From Phycisphaerae bacterium (lineage in GTDB: Bacteria; Planctomycetota; Phycisphaerae; Sedimentisphaerales; Anaerohalosphaeraceae): a DNA stretch of 54,785 nt. Shown here in pieces: positions 35,560 to 43,980 of this stretch. The stretch spans positions 1 to 54,785 of the forward strand of contig JAGPMT010000016.1 in assembly GCA_018052735.1 (NCBI GenBank), given 5' to 3'. The notes under the pieces were generated by a model. The model ran no database searches and had not been told where the DNA came from. It saw only the letters and a program-made list of their open reading frames with translations. A program made the position numbers and the translations under genes. The first letter of the stretch is position 1, and the number at the start of each line of letters is the position of its first letter.

Positions 35560-36027
35560 ATGATAGCAGATCATCTCAATAATGCATCATTATACAACGG
35601 ATTGGACAGGCGAATTGCCGCTGGGCTGGAGCTGCTGAAGAAGGACACTGTGCGTCAGTCGCTGCCGGGACGGTATGAAATTGAGGGCGATGCCCTGTTT
35701 TACATTGTTGATGAGTACCAATCCAAGCCGTTTGAACAAGGCCGGCCGGAGATTCATCAACAGTATCTTGATATTCAATACATTGCGTCAGGCACCGAAT
35801 GCATCGGTTATGCGGTTTTAAATGGCCTTGATCAAGAGCAGCCTTACGACAGCCGTAAGGATGTTGCTTTTTATAAGCATTGCCCGCAGATGAGCCGAAT
35901 CGTCCTGAAGGCCGGAATGTTTGCCGTCTTCTGGCCCAACGAAGTCCATATGCCGGGCTGTTCGGCCGGTGTGGGCCAGCGGATCAAGAAAATTGTTGTC
36001 AAAGTGCGTATGGAACGGCAGGTTTGA
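35560..36027 (+). CDS. YhcH/YjgK/YiaL-family cupin-like protein
   Basis: 155 residues, typical length. The family pattern is visible: a middle stretch with E-I-H-Q-Q-Y-L-D-I-Q-Y-I-A-S-G, then GYAVLNGLDQEQPYDSRKDVAFY, and FAVFWPNEVHMPGC with the second metal-type His. Members bind metal in a beta-barrel and are often linked to catabolism of N-acetylneuraminate or other sugars, but no sugar gene is adjacent. Good AAGGAAA site; 33 bases after the glycyl-tRNA synthetase gene, so probably co-transcribed with it. Confidence 0.85.
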   Translation: MIADHLNNASLYNGLDRRIAAGLELLKKDTVRQSLPGRYEIEGDALFYIVDEYQSKPFEQGRPEIHQQYLDIQYIASGTECIGYAVLNGLDQEQPYDSRKDVAFYKHCPQMSRIVLKAGMFAVFWPNEVHMPGCSAGVGQRIKKIVVKVRMERQV

Positions 36028-36118
36028 GTTGTTAGTTATGGGCTCCACGTCAAGCGGTCAGCGTGGAAGTTGGTAACTAAAGACCAAAGCGGCCGCCGCA
36101 GATAGGCAGGGGGCTGGA

Positions 36119-37723
36119 TTGGATAAGAATGCCGTAAAGCGTTTTTTTAAGGGCACTTACACTGTCTGGAAGTGCTTTTTGTGGGGGCTTCGGTGGCTCA
36201 GCATTGTTGCCTTTGGTGTTTTGTTTTTTACCGGTATTTATTTTGAACTGCCGTGGAAGGTGCTGGTCTGTCTGGCAGTTATTCCGGCGGTGGGGATTTT
36301 CGTGCCCAGAAAGATACAGCCGTGGGTATGGATGGGACTAACTCTGTTTTTGCTGGTTGTCTGGGGATGGGTCAATCTGCCGGAACATAACAGCAGCCGA
36401 TGGCGCGTCTATCAGTATGACAAGGCACTGGCTGAAATTGAGCGGGATTATCTGCCGGAGGGGATGGAAAATGCCGCTGATTTGTATCAGCCCATCCTTG
36501 ATACATACGGCGAGACTATTTTTTACTACAGCTTCAGCAGTCCGCAGGAAGATGCATTAACACTGAGCCAGCCGTGGGATCCTGCTGCTTATCCCCAGCT
36601 GGATGCCTGGATGTTGAGTTTGCAGCCGGCAATTGAAAGGCTGTCGGCGGCAGCCCGCGTGGAACAGTGCCGATTTGAAATTCCCTATAATCTGGCGGCG
36701 CTGAAGCCCCAGATGGAGCGCATCAATCGGCTCAAAGGCTGGGCACGGCTGCTGCTGCGGGCAGCTAACCGCGATTTATATCTTGGGCATCAGGAACAGG
36801 CTCTCGAAAAAATGCTGGCGGTTGTAAATCTGTCGCAGCATTTGTACCAGCAGCAGACCCTTTTTGACCAAGCCGGAGCGTTTTATGTGGAGCTGATGGG
36901 CGCTAGGGCATTGGAAACCTATTTGGTGCGGTATTGCGAAAATCCCGACTGGGCGGTGAAAATTGAAGATGTTTTTGAAGACCTCAATCCCCGATGGACG
37001 CGCAACTGGCCGCATATCCTGCAGCGGGAAAAGCTTCTGACGAAAAATATTGCAGCCCTGCTGTATGAAGTCAATGAGGCCGGCCGGATTCGCATCTCAC
37101 ACAATGCAGCTGCTGCTTTGCAGGAAGGGCTGGGCTATCCTGCCCGGAGATTGTTTCTCAATCAGCATCAAATCAACCGGCTGGCAGTCATCGGACTGTG
37201 GCTGAGTCTGCCGATGTCGCCGCAGCGGCTCGCCCAGCTGATCGATAAACGCTTTGACTATTATTCCCTGCAGGTGCAGAAAGGCCAGCAGCTGCCGAAT
37301 TTCAGCATCAAATATGTTTGGACACTGGGGCTGAATGCCCAGAGTATAATCGACTGGCTGGCAATGCAGCAGGTTGGCTACTTTTGGGCACTGGATGGTC
37401 AGTACCGGCGGCATCAGGCCATTGTTCGTCAGATGCATCTGTTTTCGGGCTTGAAGCGGTATTTTTTGCAGCATGGCCAATGGCCGGAGCGTCTTGAGCA
37501 TATCGAAAGGGACAGCGATGAATTGCTTATCGATCCGCTTACCAGCAGGCCGTTTGTATATGAGCGTTTGGATTCTGAATTCCGTTTGTATTCGCTTGGT
37601 CCTAACGGGGTTGATGACGGCGGGATTAATCATCCAAAACTGAAAAAAGATGATATTCTGCTGTGGCCGAGAAAGACAACACAGCAAGACAACGTCAGAA
37701 CTTCAAAACCCAGCAACGGCTAA
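36119..37723 (+). CDS. Membrane-anchored protein of unknown function
   Basis: 534 residues, TTG start after a G-rich site; no in-frame ATG nearby fits better. Three hydrophobic segments near the N-terminus (about 25-45, 48-63 and 70-88) are followed by a long soluble part rich in Gln, Leu and Arg helices. The C-terminus (IDPLTSRPFVYERLDSEF, then LYSLGPNGVDDGG) is a motif seen at the end of many planctomycete exported proteins and resembles the pseudopilin GspG C-terminal region. I do not recognise a family for the rest. A membrane-tethered extracytoplasmic domain is the only inference I make. Confidence 0.65.
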   Translation: MDKNAVKRFFKGTYTVWKCFLWGLRWLSIVAFGVLFFTGIYFELPWKVLVCLAVIPAVGIFVPRKIQPWVWMGLTLFLLVVWGWVNLPEHNSSRWRVYQYDKALAEIERDYLPEGMENAADLYQPILDTYGETIFYYSFSSPQEDALTLSQPWDPAAYPQLDAWMLSLQPAIERLSAAARVEQCRFEIPYNLAALKPQMERINRLKGWARLLLRAANRDLYLGHQEQALEKMLAVVNLSQHLYQQQTLFDQAGAFYVELMGARALETYLVRYCENPDWAVKIEDVFEDLNPRWTRNWPHILQREKLLTKNIAALLYEVNEAGRIRISHNAAAALQEGLGYPARRLFLNQHQINRLAVIGLWLSLPMSPQRLAQLIDKRFDYYSLQVQKGQQLPNFSIKYVWTLGLNAQSIIDWLAMQQVGYFWALDGQYRRHQAIVRQMHLFSGLKRYFLQHGQWPERLEHIERDSDELLIDPLTSRPFVYERLDSEFRLYSLGPNGVDDGGINHPKLKKDDILLWPRKTTQQDNVRTSKPSNG

Positions 37724-37836
37724 ATACTCCCTTTTCGACTGCATTAACATTACGGTCCCGCAGCAGGCTATAACTATAATCCCCGAAATGCTGTTCTAAT
37801 TTGCCTAAATAAGCACCATTTGGGCTGCCAGGGGTG

Positions 37837-38181
37837 TCAGGAGTTTGCGGCGGCTTTGCCTGTTATTATCTCTCTGAAGGAATCCGCAATTTTTTCCAGC
37901 CGGCTTTTATTGAAATGCTCATGCAAAAGGGCCGTCAGCATTTGAAAATCAATGTAATATTCAACCGCTGCAGGGTCACAAAGCAGCCATTTTTCCATCC
38001 GCAGGAAATAGCGTTTTTCAAGCACGCCATCCTGCATTTTGAGAATCATAATTCCCAGCGGTTCATATTTATGATATTCGGGGCTTACAATGTCTTCTTC
38101 GGAAACCCCAGCTCCTCCCTCTTCGCATAAACCCAGAAGGGAATTGACTACTTTCTGCAGTTTATCTATCATTTGAAACAT
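37837..38181 (-). CDS. Small protein of unknown function
   Basis: 114 residues, ATG at 38181 with GAGG upstream (AAGAGGAAACAA). Mostly helical, with an acidic middle (EEGGAGVSEEDIVSPEYHKYEP) and a hydrophobic run with charged ends (RMEKWLLCDPAAVEYYIDFQML). No transmembrane segment and no recognised motif. It is the first gene downstream of mutS on the same strand, 156 bases away. Confidence 0.55.
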   Translation of the reverse strand: MFQMIDKLQKVVNSLLGLCEEGGAGVSEEDIVSPEYHKYEPLGIMILKMQDGVLEKRYFLRMEKWLLCDPAAVEYYIDFQMLTALLHEHFNKSRLEKIADSFREIITGKAAANS

Positions 38182-38337
38182 TTGTTTCCTCTTTTCTTCT
38201 TGCTCTTGTTTCTACCTTATACGTCGGATATTGGAAAAGGAAAATAAAAAAAATCTTCAGCAGAAAAATAAAGAGCATTTATGATTGCTGCGGACAGACA
38301 AAAGTTATCGGACTTTATGCCTGCCTGAAGCCCTTGT

Positions 38338-40953
38338 TTAACGGCTTATCTCCTGTTGAATTTCAGCCAGCAGATTGATTGCTTCGATGGGAGTCAACTT
38401 GTTGACATTCAGTCCGGCCAGCTTGTCCAGTACAGATTTATGCTTTTGGACAAACAGCAGCTGTTCATCAGCAGTTTTGTTTTTGGAAAGATGTTCTCCG
38501 GCCGCTTCTTTGGCAAAGGTATTTTCGAGTTCCTTGAGGATTTCGCTGCTCCGGGTCAGGATAGATTTCGGGATGCCGGCCAATTTGGCCACGTGAATTC
38601 CATAGCTTTTATCAGTTCCTCCGGGAATGATTTTATGAAGAAAAACAACCTCTCCGGCCCATTCCCGCACAGCTACATTCAGATTTTTCACATTGGCCAA
38701 AAGCTGCCCCAGTTCAGTCAGCTCATGATAATGTGTGGCAAAGAGCGTACGGCATTTAATGACATTGGCCAGATGCTCGGTAATCGCCCAAGCCAAAGCC
38801 AGCCCGTCGTAGGTGCTCGTCCCCCGGCCTACTTCGTCAAGGATTACCAGCGAACGGTCCGTGGCATTATTGAGAATATTGGCCGTTTCAGTCATCTCCA
38901 CCATAAAGGTGCTCTGACCGCGGGTCAGTTCGTCCGAGGCGCCGACCCGCGTGAAAATACGGTCTGCAACTCCGATATGGGCTTTCTTGGCGGGTATAAA
39001 TGAGCCGGTTTGCGCCAAAAGCACCAGCAGGGCAGTTTGGCGGATATAGGTGCTCTTGCCGGCCATATTCGGACCGGTGATAATGGCTGCATCTTTGCCG
39101 TCTTCGGACAGGATTATATCGTTGGGAACAAATTCAGCTCCCAGCATCTGCGCCAGCACAGGGTGCTTGCCTTCAATAATAACCAGTTCCCTGCCGTCTG
39201 TAACCTTCGGCCGGATATAATGATTCTGCCGCGCCAGATACGCCAAGGCGGCAAGGCAGTCGCATACGGCCAGCACGTGCGCCAATTCCTGCAGCCGTCG
39301 AATATAACGGGTTGTTTCCTGACGAACCTGCTCAAACAAACGGCATTCCAGCTCCAGTGCTTTTTCCCGGGCGCCAAGGGCTTGTTCTTCGTATTGCTTC
39401 AGCTCGTCCGTGATGTAGCGTTCAGCGTTTTTTATTGTCTGTTTGCGTACATAATCGGCCGGAACTTTATCGGCATGGGCATGGCTGACTTCGATGTAAT
39501 ACCCAAAAACATTGTTGAAACCGATTTTCAGCTTATCAATGCCGGTCCGCTGAATTTGACGCTGCTGGTATTCGGCCAGCCAGCTTTGGCCGTCTTTGGA
39601 AAGTGACCGCAGGTTATCCAGCTGGTCGCTGAAGCCGGAGCGGATTACGCCGCCGTCTCGCAGATGCGAGGGAGCTTCCGGCTCAATCGCCTGTTCCAGC
39701 AGGTCCGCCAGTTCGTCCATACTGTCGCAGCGGCCACAAAGGCTTTGGAGCATTGAGGCCGAACAGTCCGACAGCAATTGGCGAATTTGCGGAATGGTCC
39801 GCAAGGTGATGCCCAATGCCACCAAATCCTTCGGCGAGGTGCGATAGGTACTGATGCGGGCGGCGATGCGTTCCAGATCGGCGATATGCTTAAACTGCTT
39901 GCGTATCTGGGTGCACAACGCATCGTTGTTAACCAGTTCTTCAATGGCATCCTGCCGGGCTGTTATTTCGGCAGTGCAGCGCAGCGGCATGCATACCCAT
40001 GACCGAAGCATCCGCGATCCCATGCCGGTAACAGTCTGGTCTATGCAGTCCAGCAGCGTTCCCTTGGATGATTCCCCCCGTATCGTTCGCACCACTTCCA
40101 GTGACCGCAGTGAAACAGGATCAATCTGCAGGTAGTCACTGGGTTTGACCAGACGAAGCGACGTAATATGGTTAAGGGCGGTTTTTTGTGTTTCATCCAG
40201 ATACTCAAGGATAGCCCCGGCAGCACAGATGCCTTCAAAATCCTCGCTGATGCCGAAACCTTCCAGCGTGCTGACTCCGAAATGCTTGAGCAGTTTTTCT
40301 TTTGCCCCAAACGGGTCAAAATACCATCCGGGCCGTTCTGTTATGACAGCTCCGGTAAGCTGCCGAATCTGGTGGACTAATTTTTTTTGCTCCGCTTCAA
40401 ACAGCTGGCCTCGGCATTCGGCCAGCAGAACTTCCCGAACCCCCAGCCGGAGCAGCTCATCCAGAATGTGTTTGTCCGCAAGCGAACGAATAAAGAAATG
40501 ACCTGTGGAGATATCCACCCATGACAGAGCCGCTTGTTTCGTTCCCAGCCATACAGCGGCCAAATAGTTGTCCTCTTTGGCTTCCAGCAGCATCTCATCC
40601 GTCAGCGTTCCGGGTGTTACAATCCGTATTACATCCCGCTTGACAACACCCTTGGCCAGCTTAGGATCCTCAACCTGCTCGCAGACGGCTACTTTGTAGC
40701 CCGCCTGAAGCATCTTTTTAAGGTAGCCGTCAACTGCGTGATAGGGCAGTCCTGCCAGCGGAATAGGCGTATCCCCGCTCTTGCCGCGGCTGGTCAGCAC
40801 CAGCCCCAGAACACGCGATACGATGTGGGCATCCTCAAAAAAGGTCTCGTAAAAGTCGCCCATTCGAAAAAACAGTATCGCATCCGGATATTTCGATTTG
40901 AAATGCCGGAACTGTTTCATTGCCGGCGTCAGATTGTCCGCTTCTTTTACCAT
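38338..40953 (-). CDS. mutS: DNA mismatch repair protein MutS
   Basis: 871 residues, standard for MutS1. The mismatch-reading motif is in FRMGDFYETFFEDA (Phe-x-Glu near residues 31-33), followed by the connector, lever and clamp (RQTIKNAERYITDELKQYEEQALGARE). The ATPase has Walker A TGPNMAGKSTYIRQ, Walker B SLVILDEVGRGTSTYDGLA and the ATFATHYHEL-type switch (LFATHYHELTELG). It binds mispairs and recruits MutL; no mutL is in the window. The C-terminal beta-clamp/dimer helix region appears present. ATG at 40953, with no strong ribosome site visible. Confidence 0.96.
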   Translation of the reverse strand: MVKEADNLTPAMKQFRHFKSKYPDAILFFRMGDFYETFFEDAHIVSRVLGLVLTSRGKSGDTPIPLAGLPYHAVDGYLKKMLQAGYKVAVCEQVEDPKLAKGVVKRDVIRIVTPGTLTDEMLLEAKEDNYLAAVWLGTKQAALSWVDISTGHFFIRSLADKHILDELLRLGVREVLLAECRGQLFEAEQKKLVHQIRQLTGAVITERPGWYFDPFGAKEKLLKHFGVSTLEGFGISEDFEGICAAGAILEYLDETQKTALNHITSLRLVKPSDYLQIDPVSLRSLEVVRTIRGESSKGTLLDCIDQTVTGMGSRMLRSWVCMPLRCTAEITARQDAIEELVNNDALCTQIRKQFKHIADLERIAARISTYRTSPKDLVALGITLRTIPQIRQLLSDCSASMLQSLCGRCDSMDELADLLEQAIEPEAPSHLRDGGVIRSGFSDQLDNLRSLSKDGQSWLAEYQQRQIQRTGIDKLKIGFNNVFGYYIEVSHAHADKVPADYVRKQTIKNAERYITDELKQYEEQALGAREKALELECRLFEQVRQETTRYIRRLQELAHVLAVCDCLAALAYLARQNHYIRPKVTDGRELVIIEGKHPVLAQMLGAEFVPNDIILSEDGKDAAIITGPNMAGKSTYIRQTALLVLLAQTGSFIPAKKAHIGVADRIFTRVGASDELTRGQSTFMVEMTETANILNNATDRSLVILDEVGRGTSTYDGLALAWAITEHLANVIKCRTLFATHYHELTELGQLLANVKNLNVAVREWAGEVVFLHKIIPGGTDKSYGIHVAKLAGIPKSILTRSSEILKELENTFAKEAAGEHLSKNKTADEQLLFVQKHKSVLDKLAGLNVNKLTPIEAINLLAEIQQEISR

Positions 40954-41083
40954 AACCAGCGATTATACAGCCAACGTCTGGTTTCTCAAGATAAACAACG
41001 GAAACTTGAATTGTTTCAGCAATACGGGCACAATAGGCCTATTTACTTGCCTCCGCTATCTGCTTATACTTCTGGGCAGGCAG

Positions 41084-41887
41084 ATGCGTAAAGAACAAAT
41101 CAAAAAATTCGTTTTTTTGCGATTTTCAATCGGGATAGCAGCTGTCTGTATGGGATTTTTATACGGATGCACAGCCGGCCGAATCAATATTGCCGCACTT
41201 TCGCCCGAGGATCGCCAGCACGTCGAAAGTATTATAGACCGGCTGGGGCCGATGATACAGCAGCGGCGGATTCAGGAAGATTTAGCGGCACTGACGTTTG
41301 AGGATTTGTTTGTCCCGCTGGACAAAAAACAAAAGAGTTTTCTGCGGAGATTTTTGAATCTGGATGTCCGGCGGCTGCAATTGACCATTCCCTATCAGGG
41401 GATACCGCCCCAGACGCCCGATTTCATTGCTCTTCGCGGCCAGACAATAACACGAACCGACGGCCGAACAGAAGAATTGCCGGTCCAGTTTTTGCCGATA
41501 CCGGTCTATGAGGCCTTTTCGGCAATGGTCAGTCAGATGAAACAAGATATCGGGGCAGGCATTTATGTGGAATCGGGCTATCGGCCAGCGGCATATCAGT
41601 TATATCTGTTTCTCGTGTATCTCAAAAATCACGAGTATTCAGTTCTGAAAACAGCCCGTTTTGCTGCCTGGCCGGGGTACAGTGAACATGGCTGGCCACA
41701 ACATCAGGCAATAGACATCATTACAGAACAGGGTATCAACGGGCAGGATAATCCCGAAGAAATGACAGCAACAAAACAATATCAATGGATGCTCGAAAAT
41801 GCAGGCCGATTCGGCTTTGAGATGTCTTATCCGGAAGGTTCTGCAATGGCCTTCGAACCTTGGCACTGGCGGTATAAGGGGTCTTAG
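41084..41887 (+). CDS. Lipoprotein D-Ala-D-Ala carboxypeptidase-like peptidase (VanY/M15B)
   Basis: 267 residues from the ATG at 41084. The frame is open 62 codons further upstream, but that part overlaps the mutS start and looks non-coding. From 41084 there is a charged start, a hydrophobic core and a lipobox-like LYGC, so it is a likely lipoprotein. Family marks are YVESGYRPAAYQLYLF, PGYSEHGWPQHQAIDII, YQWMLENAGRFGFEMSYP and EPWHWRY. The zinc motif S-x-H-(x)6-D of M15 is stretched by two residues here (SEHGWPQHQAID). It trims peptidoglycan stem peptides in the periplasm. It ends tail to tail with rluD, the two stop codons sharing bases. Confidence 0.82.
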   Translation: MRKEQIKKFVFLRFSIGIAAVCMGFLYGCTAGRINIAALSPEDRQHVESIIDRLGPMIQQRRIQEDLAALTFEDLFVPLDKKQKSFLRRFLNLDVRRLQLTIPYQGIPPQTPDFIALRGQTITRTDGRTEELPVQFLPIPVYEAFSAMVSQMKQDIGAGIYVESGYRPAAYQLYLFLVYLKNHEYSVLKTARFAAWPGYSEHGWPQHQAIDIITEQGINGQDNPEEMTATKQYQWMLENAGRFGFEMSYPEGSAMAFEPWHWRYKGS

Positions 41888-42978
41888 GCTTTGGCTGGCA
41901 AGGAGCGGTATGTCCGCAGGGCGTCCAAAAATCTCTGCATATCATCAGGCAGGGGTGCTTCAAAAGTCTTTCGCTGCTGGGTGACCGGATGAGTCAGCTC
42001 CAGTTTCCAGGCGTGCAGGGCACAGCGGGCCAGCAGCGGTTCTTCGGCGGCGGGCTGGCGGTTTTCAATCTGCCATGGGTAAACCAGTTTGCCGCCGTAC
42101 ATGTCGTCGGCGACAATCGGGTGTTTGATGTACGATAAATGGACCCGAATCTGGTGCGTACGGCCGGTTTTAAGATCGAGTTTGAGCAATGAAAAGCCGC
42201 GAAATGCTTCCAGCACTTCATAAAAAGTAACCGCCTCTTTGCCGATATCGGGCCGAATGGAAAATTTTTCCCGGATGACCGGATGCATGCCCAGCGGTTG
42301 CTTGATGCAGTCAGAATGCAGTTCCGGTGTGCCGTGGACGATAGCAAGATAGGTTTTTTTCGTTGTGCGGTCGGCAAATTGGCGGGAAAGCTTCCAGTGG
42401 GCTGTGTCGTTTTTGGCAACAACCAGACAGCCTGTGGTATTGCGGTCCAGCCGGTGAACAATACCGGGACGGATGTCATCCGGACACGATGACAGGTGCT
42501 GAAAATGGTAAACCAATCCGTTAACCAGAGTGCCGCTTTTATAGCCGCGCGCCGGATGCACAATCAGATTGGCCTGCTTATTGAGCACCAGAATATCATC
42601 ATCCTCATACAAGATATGAAGCGGAATATTTTCGGCAGTCAGCTCACGCAGCTCGCGTGCCGGCAGAATCAGCTCAATGATGTCGCCGGCCTGAAGCTTA
42701 TGGCTGGGCTTGGCCGGCCGGCCGTTGACATTGACGCCCTGCTCCCGGATGAGGGCTTGAAGCCGTGTGCGGCTGAATTGGCTGAATCGTCCGCACAGGT
42801 ATTTATCAAGCCGGTTAAACTTCAGATTGGACCCTACCCGAAACCGCAGCGGCCGCCCGGCCAGCTGTGTGGTTTCTTCATCGGTCAGATTTCTGTCCAG
42901 CTCAATAACTTGATTGTCCAGCGCCTCATCATCGGAATCATCAACAGGAGAGGCCGGGATATCATTCAAATCAGACAT
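41884..42978 (-). CDS. rluD: RluA/RluD-family 23S rRNA pseudouridine synthase
   Basis: 364 residues. An S4 RNA-binding domain (about 55-115, RLDKYLCGRFSQFSRTRLQALIREQGVNVNG) is followed by the catalytic domain with PGIVHRLDRNTTGCLVVAKN (catalytic Asp in H-R-L-D-R), ARTTKKTYLAIVHG-like DRTTKKTYLAIVHG and LKTGRTHQIRVHLSYIKHPIVAD. An acidic ~40-residue extension precedes S4. It converts uridines of helix 69 or related sites in 23S rRNA; the exact member (RluC or RluD) is a best guess. It follows the TPR-like gene by 3 bases, so the two are one operon. Confidence 0.88.
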   Translation of the reverse strand: MSDLNDIPASPVDDSDDEALDNQVIELDRNLTDEETTQLAGRPLRFRVGSNLKFNRLDKYLCGRFSQFSRTRLQALIREQGVNVNGRPAKPSHKLQAGDIIELILPARELRELTAENIPLHILYEDDDILVLNKQANLIVHPARGYKSGTLVNGLVYHFQHLSSCPDDIRPGIVHRLDRNTTGCLVVAKNDTAHWKLSRQFADRTTKKTYLAIVHGTPELHSDCIKQPLGMHPVIREKFSIRPDIGKEAVTFYEVLEAFRGFSLLKLDLKTGRTHQIRVHLSYIKHPIVADDMYGGKLVYPWQIENRQPAAEEPLLARCALHAWKLELTHPVTQQRKTFEAPLPDDMQRFLDALRTYRSLPAKA

Positions 42979-42981
42979 GGA

Positions 42982-43779
42982 TTAAGGTTGGCTCGATGTC
43001 TGTTCGGGTGTTGCCGGAACTGCCGGCTCTGGTGCGGCCTCAATAACGGCTAACGGCTCGGTTTGGCTTGTCTGGACGGGTGCTGCAGGGGCGGGTGCTT
43101 CCGCAGGCGCAGGAGCAAATGTAAATGTCTGGGCGTTATCTTCTAAGCTGTCCAGACGCTGCTGGGCCTGCTTGGGAAAAACTGTCGCCTCAAATGTTTT
43201 ATCGCTGACGATTTCTTTGTAAATATCACCTGCTTGAGCGGTTTGGCCGAGCTCTTCGGCACATAATCCCAGCCCCAATTTGGCCATTGCCTTAAGCGTT
43301 GGGGTTTTGGCTGATTCGAGAGCCTGCTCATAGGCACTCTTTGCTTTCTGGATCTGGTTTTCGAGCATTTCGGGGCTGACGTCTTTGCGCAGATGCAGTT
43401 CGGTGCGAATGGCTTGTGCGGCTTTAATACGGGCTAAAGCGGCCAGATTAGGATTGTCAATTTTCTCTGCTTTTTCCAGAAGGGTATCCGCGTTCACTAA
43501 AAGCGTTCCGAGCGCCTGATTCTGGGCATCTCCGTCCTGTGCCTGCAGAATATCATAGACATCTTTGTCCAGCATCTGAATGGACTGGGTGATGCTGCTT
43601 TGGGCAGCCATATCTTTCTGAAGACGCATCCGGCTGAACACCGGCCAGGTTATCAGACCAATGACAATCAATGCCGTCCCGATAATAAAGTTGGCGTTTT
43701 CTTTGGCGAGTTTGGGCAACTGACCAAGCTGCTGGGCCAATTCATTGGTTTTCAGCTCATGACGATGTCCGGCATCCAT
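42982..43779 (-). CDS. Membrane-anchored tetratricopeptide-like protein
   Basis: 265 residues. One membrane helix (about 31-48, FIIGTALIVIGLITWPVF) follows a short cytoplasmic start. An extracytoplasmic helical repeat region (about 60-205) has SAYEQALESAKTPTLKAMAKLGLGLCAEELGQTAQAGDIYKEIV in TPR style. The tail is low-complexity Pro/Ala/Glu (about 212-265). The layout resembles YfgM-type Sec-associated ancillary proteins, though the match is structural only. Likely to bind or hold other envelope proteins. Co-transcribed with rluD. Confidence 0.65.
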   Translation of the reverse strand: MDAGHRHELKTNELAQQLGQLPKLAKENANFIIGTALIVIGLITWPVFSRMRLQKDMAAQSSITQSIQMLDKDVYDILQAQDGDAQNQALGTLLVNADTLLEKAEKIDNPNLAALARIKAAQAIRTELHLRKDVSPEMLENQIQKAKSAYEQALESAKTPTLKAMAKLGLGLCAEELGQTAQAGDIYKEIVSDKTFEATVFPKQAQQRLDSLEDNAQTFTFAPAPAEAPAPAAPVQTSQTEPLAVIEAAPEPAVPATPEQTSSQP

Positions 43780-43918
43780 AGTGACCTTTCGATTAAAATA
43801 GTCTATAATTATTTTGTTATTGCTCCGGCTTTACTGCCTGAAAGAACCTTTACAAAATCAGCCGGCCTTAAAACAACCGAAACATTATAGGAAAATTGTT
43901 TTTGACATGCAACAGTTT

Positions 43919-43946
43919 TTGACGATACTAATTTTTCCTCTATAAA
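43919..43946 (+). promoter_or_regulatory. Sigma-70-type promoter of the S55 peptidase operon
   Basis: TTGACG (43919-43924), 16 bases, TATAAA (43941-43946); expected start near 43953, about 28 bases before the ATG at 43981. It is in the divergent region shared with the TPR-like gene. A TTGACA 18 bases further upstream (43901-43906) may also act as a -35. Confidence 0.5.
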
Positions 43947-43980
43947 ATCGATAAAGAACGAATAGGCACGGGGAATTCTA

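Noticed and set aside
34438-35574. Open frame of 378 codons on the minus strand
   Set aside because: Lies wholly opposite the glycyl-tRNA synthetase gene and shows no family motif; a shadow of a GC-rich coding sequence.
40898-41083. 62-residue N-terminal extension of the VanY-like protein
   Set aside because: Overlaps the mutS start; a proper lipoprotein signal begins only at 41084.
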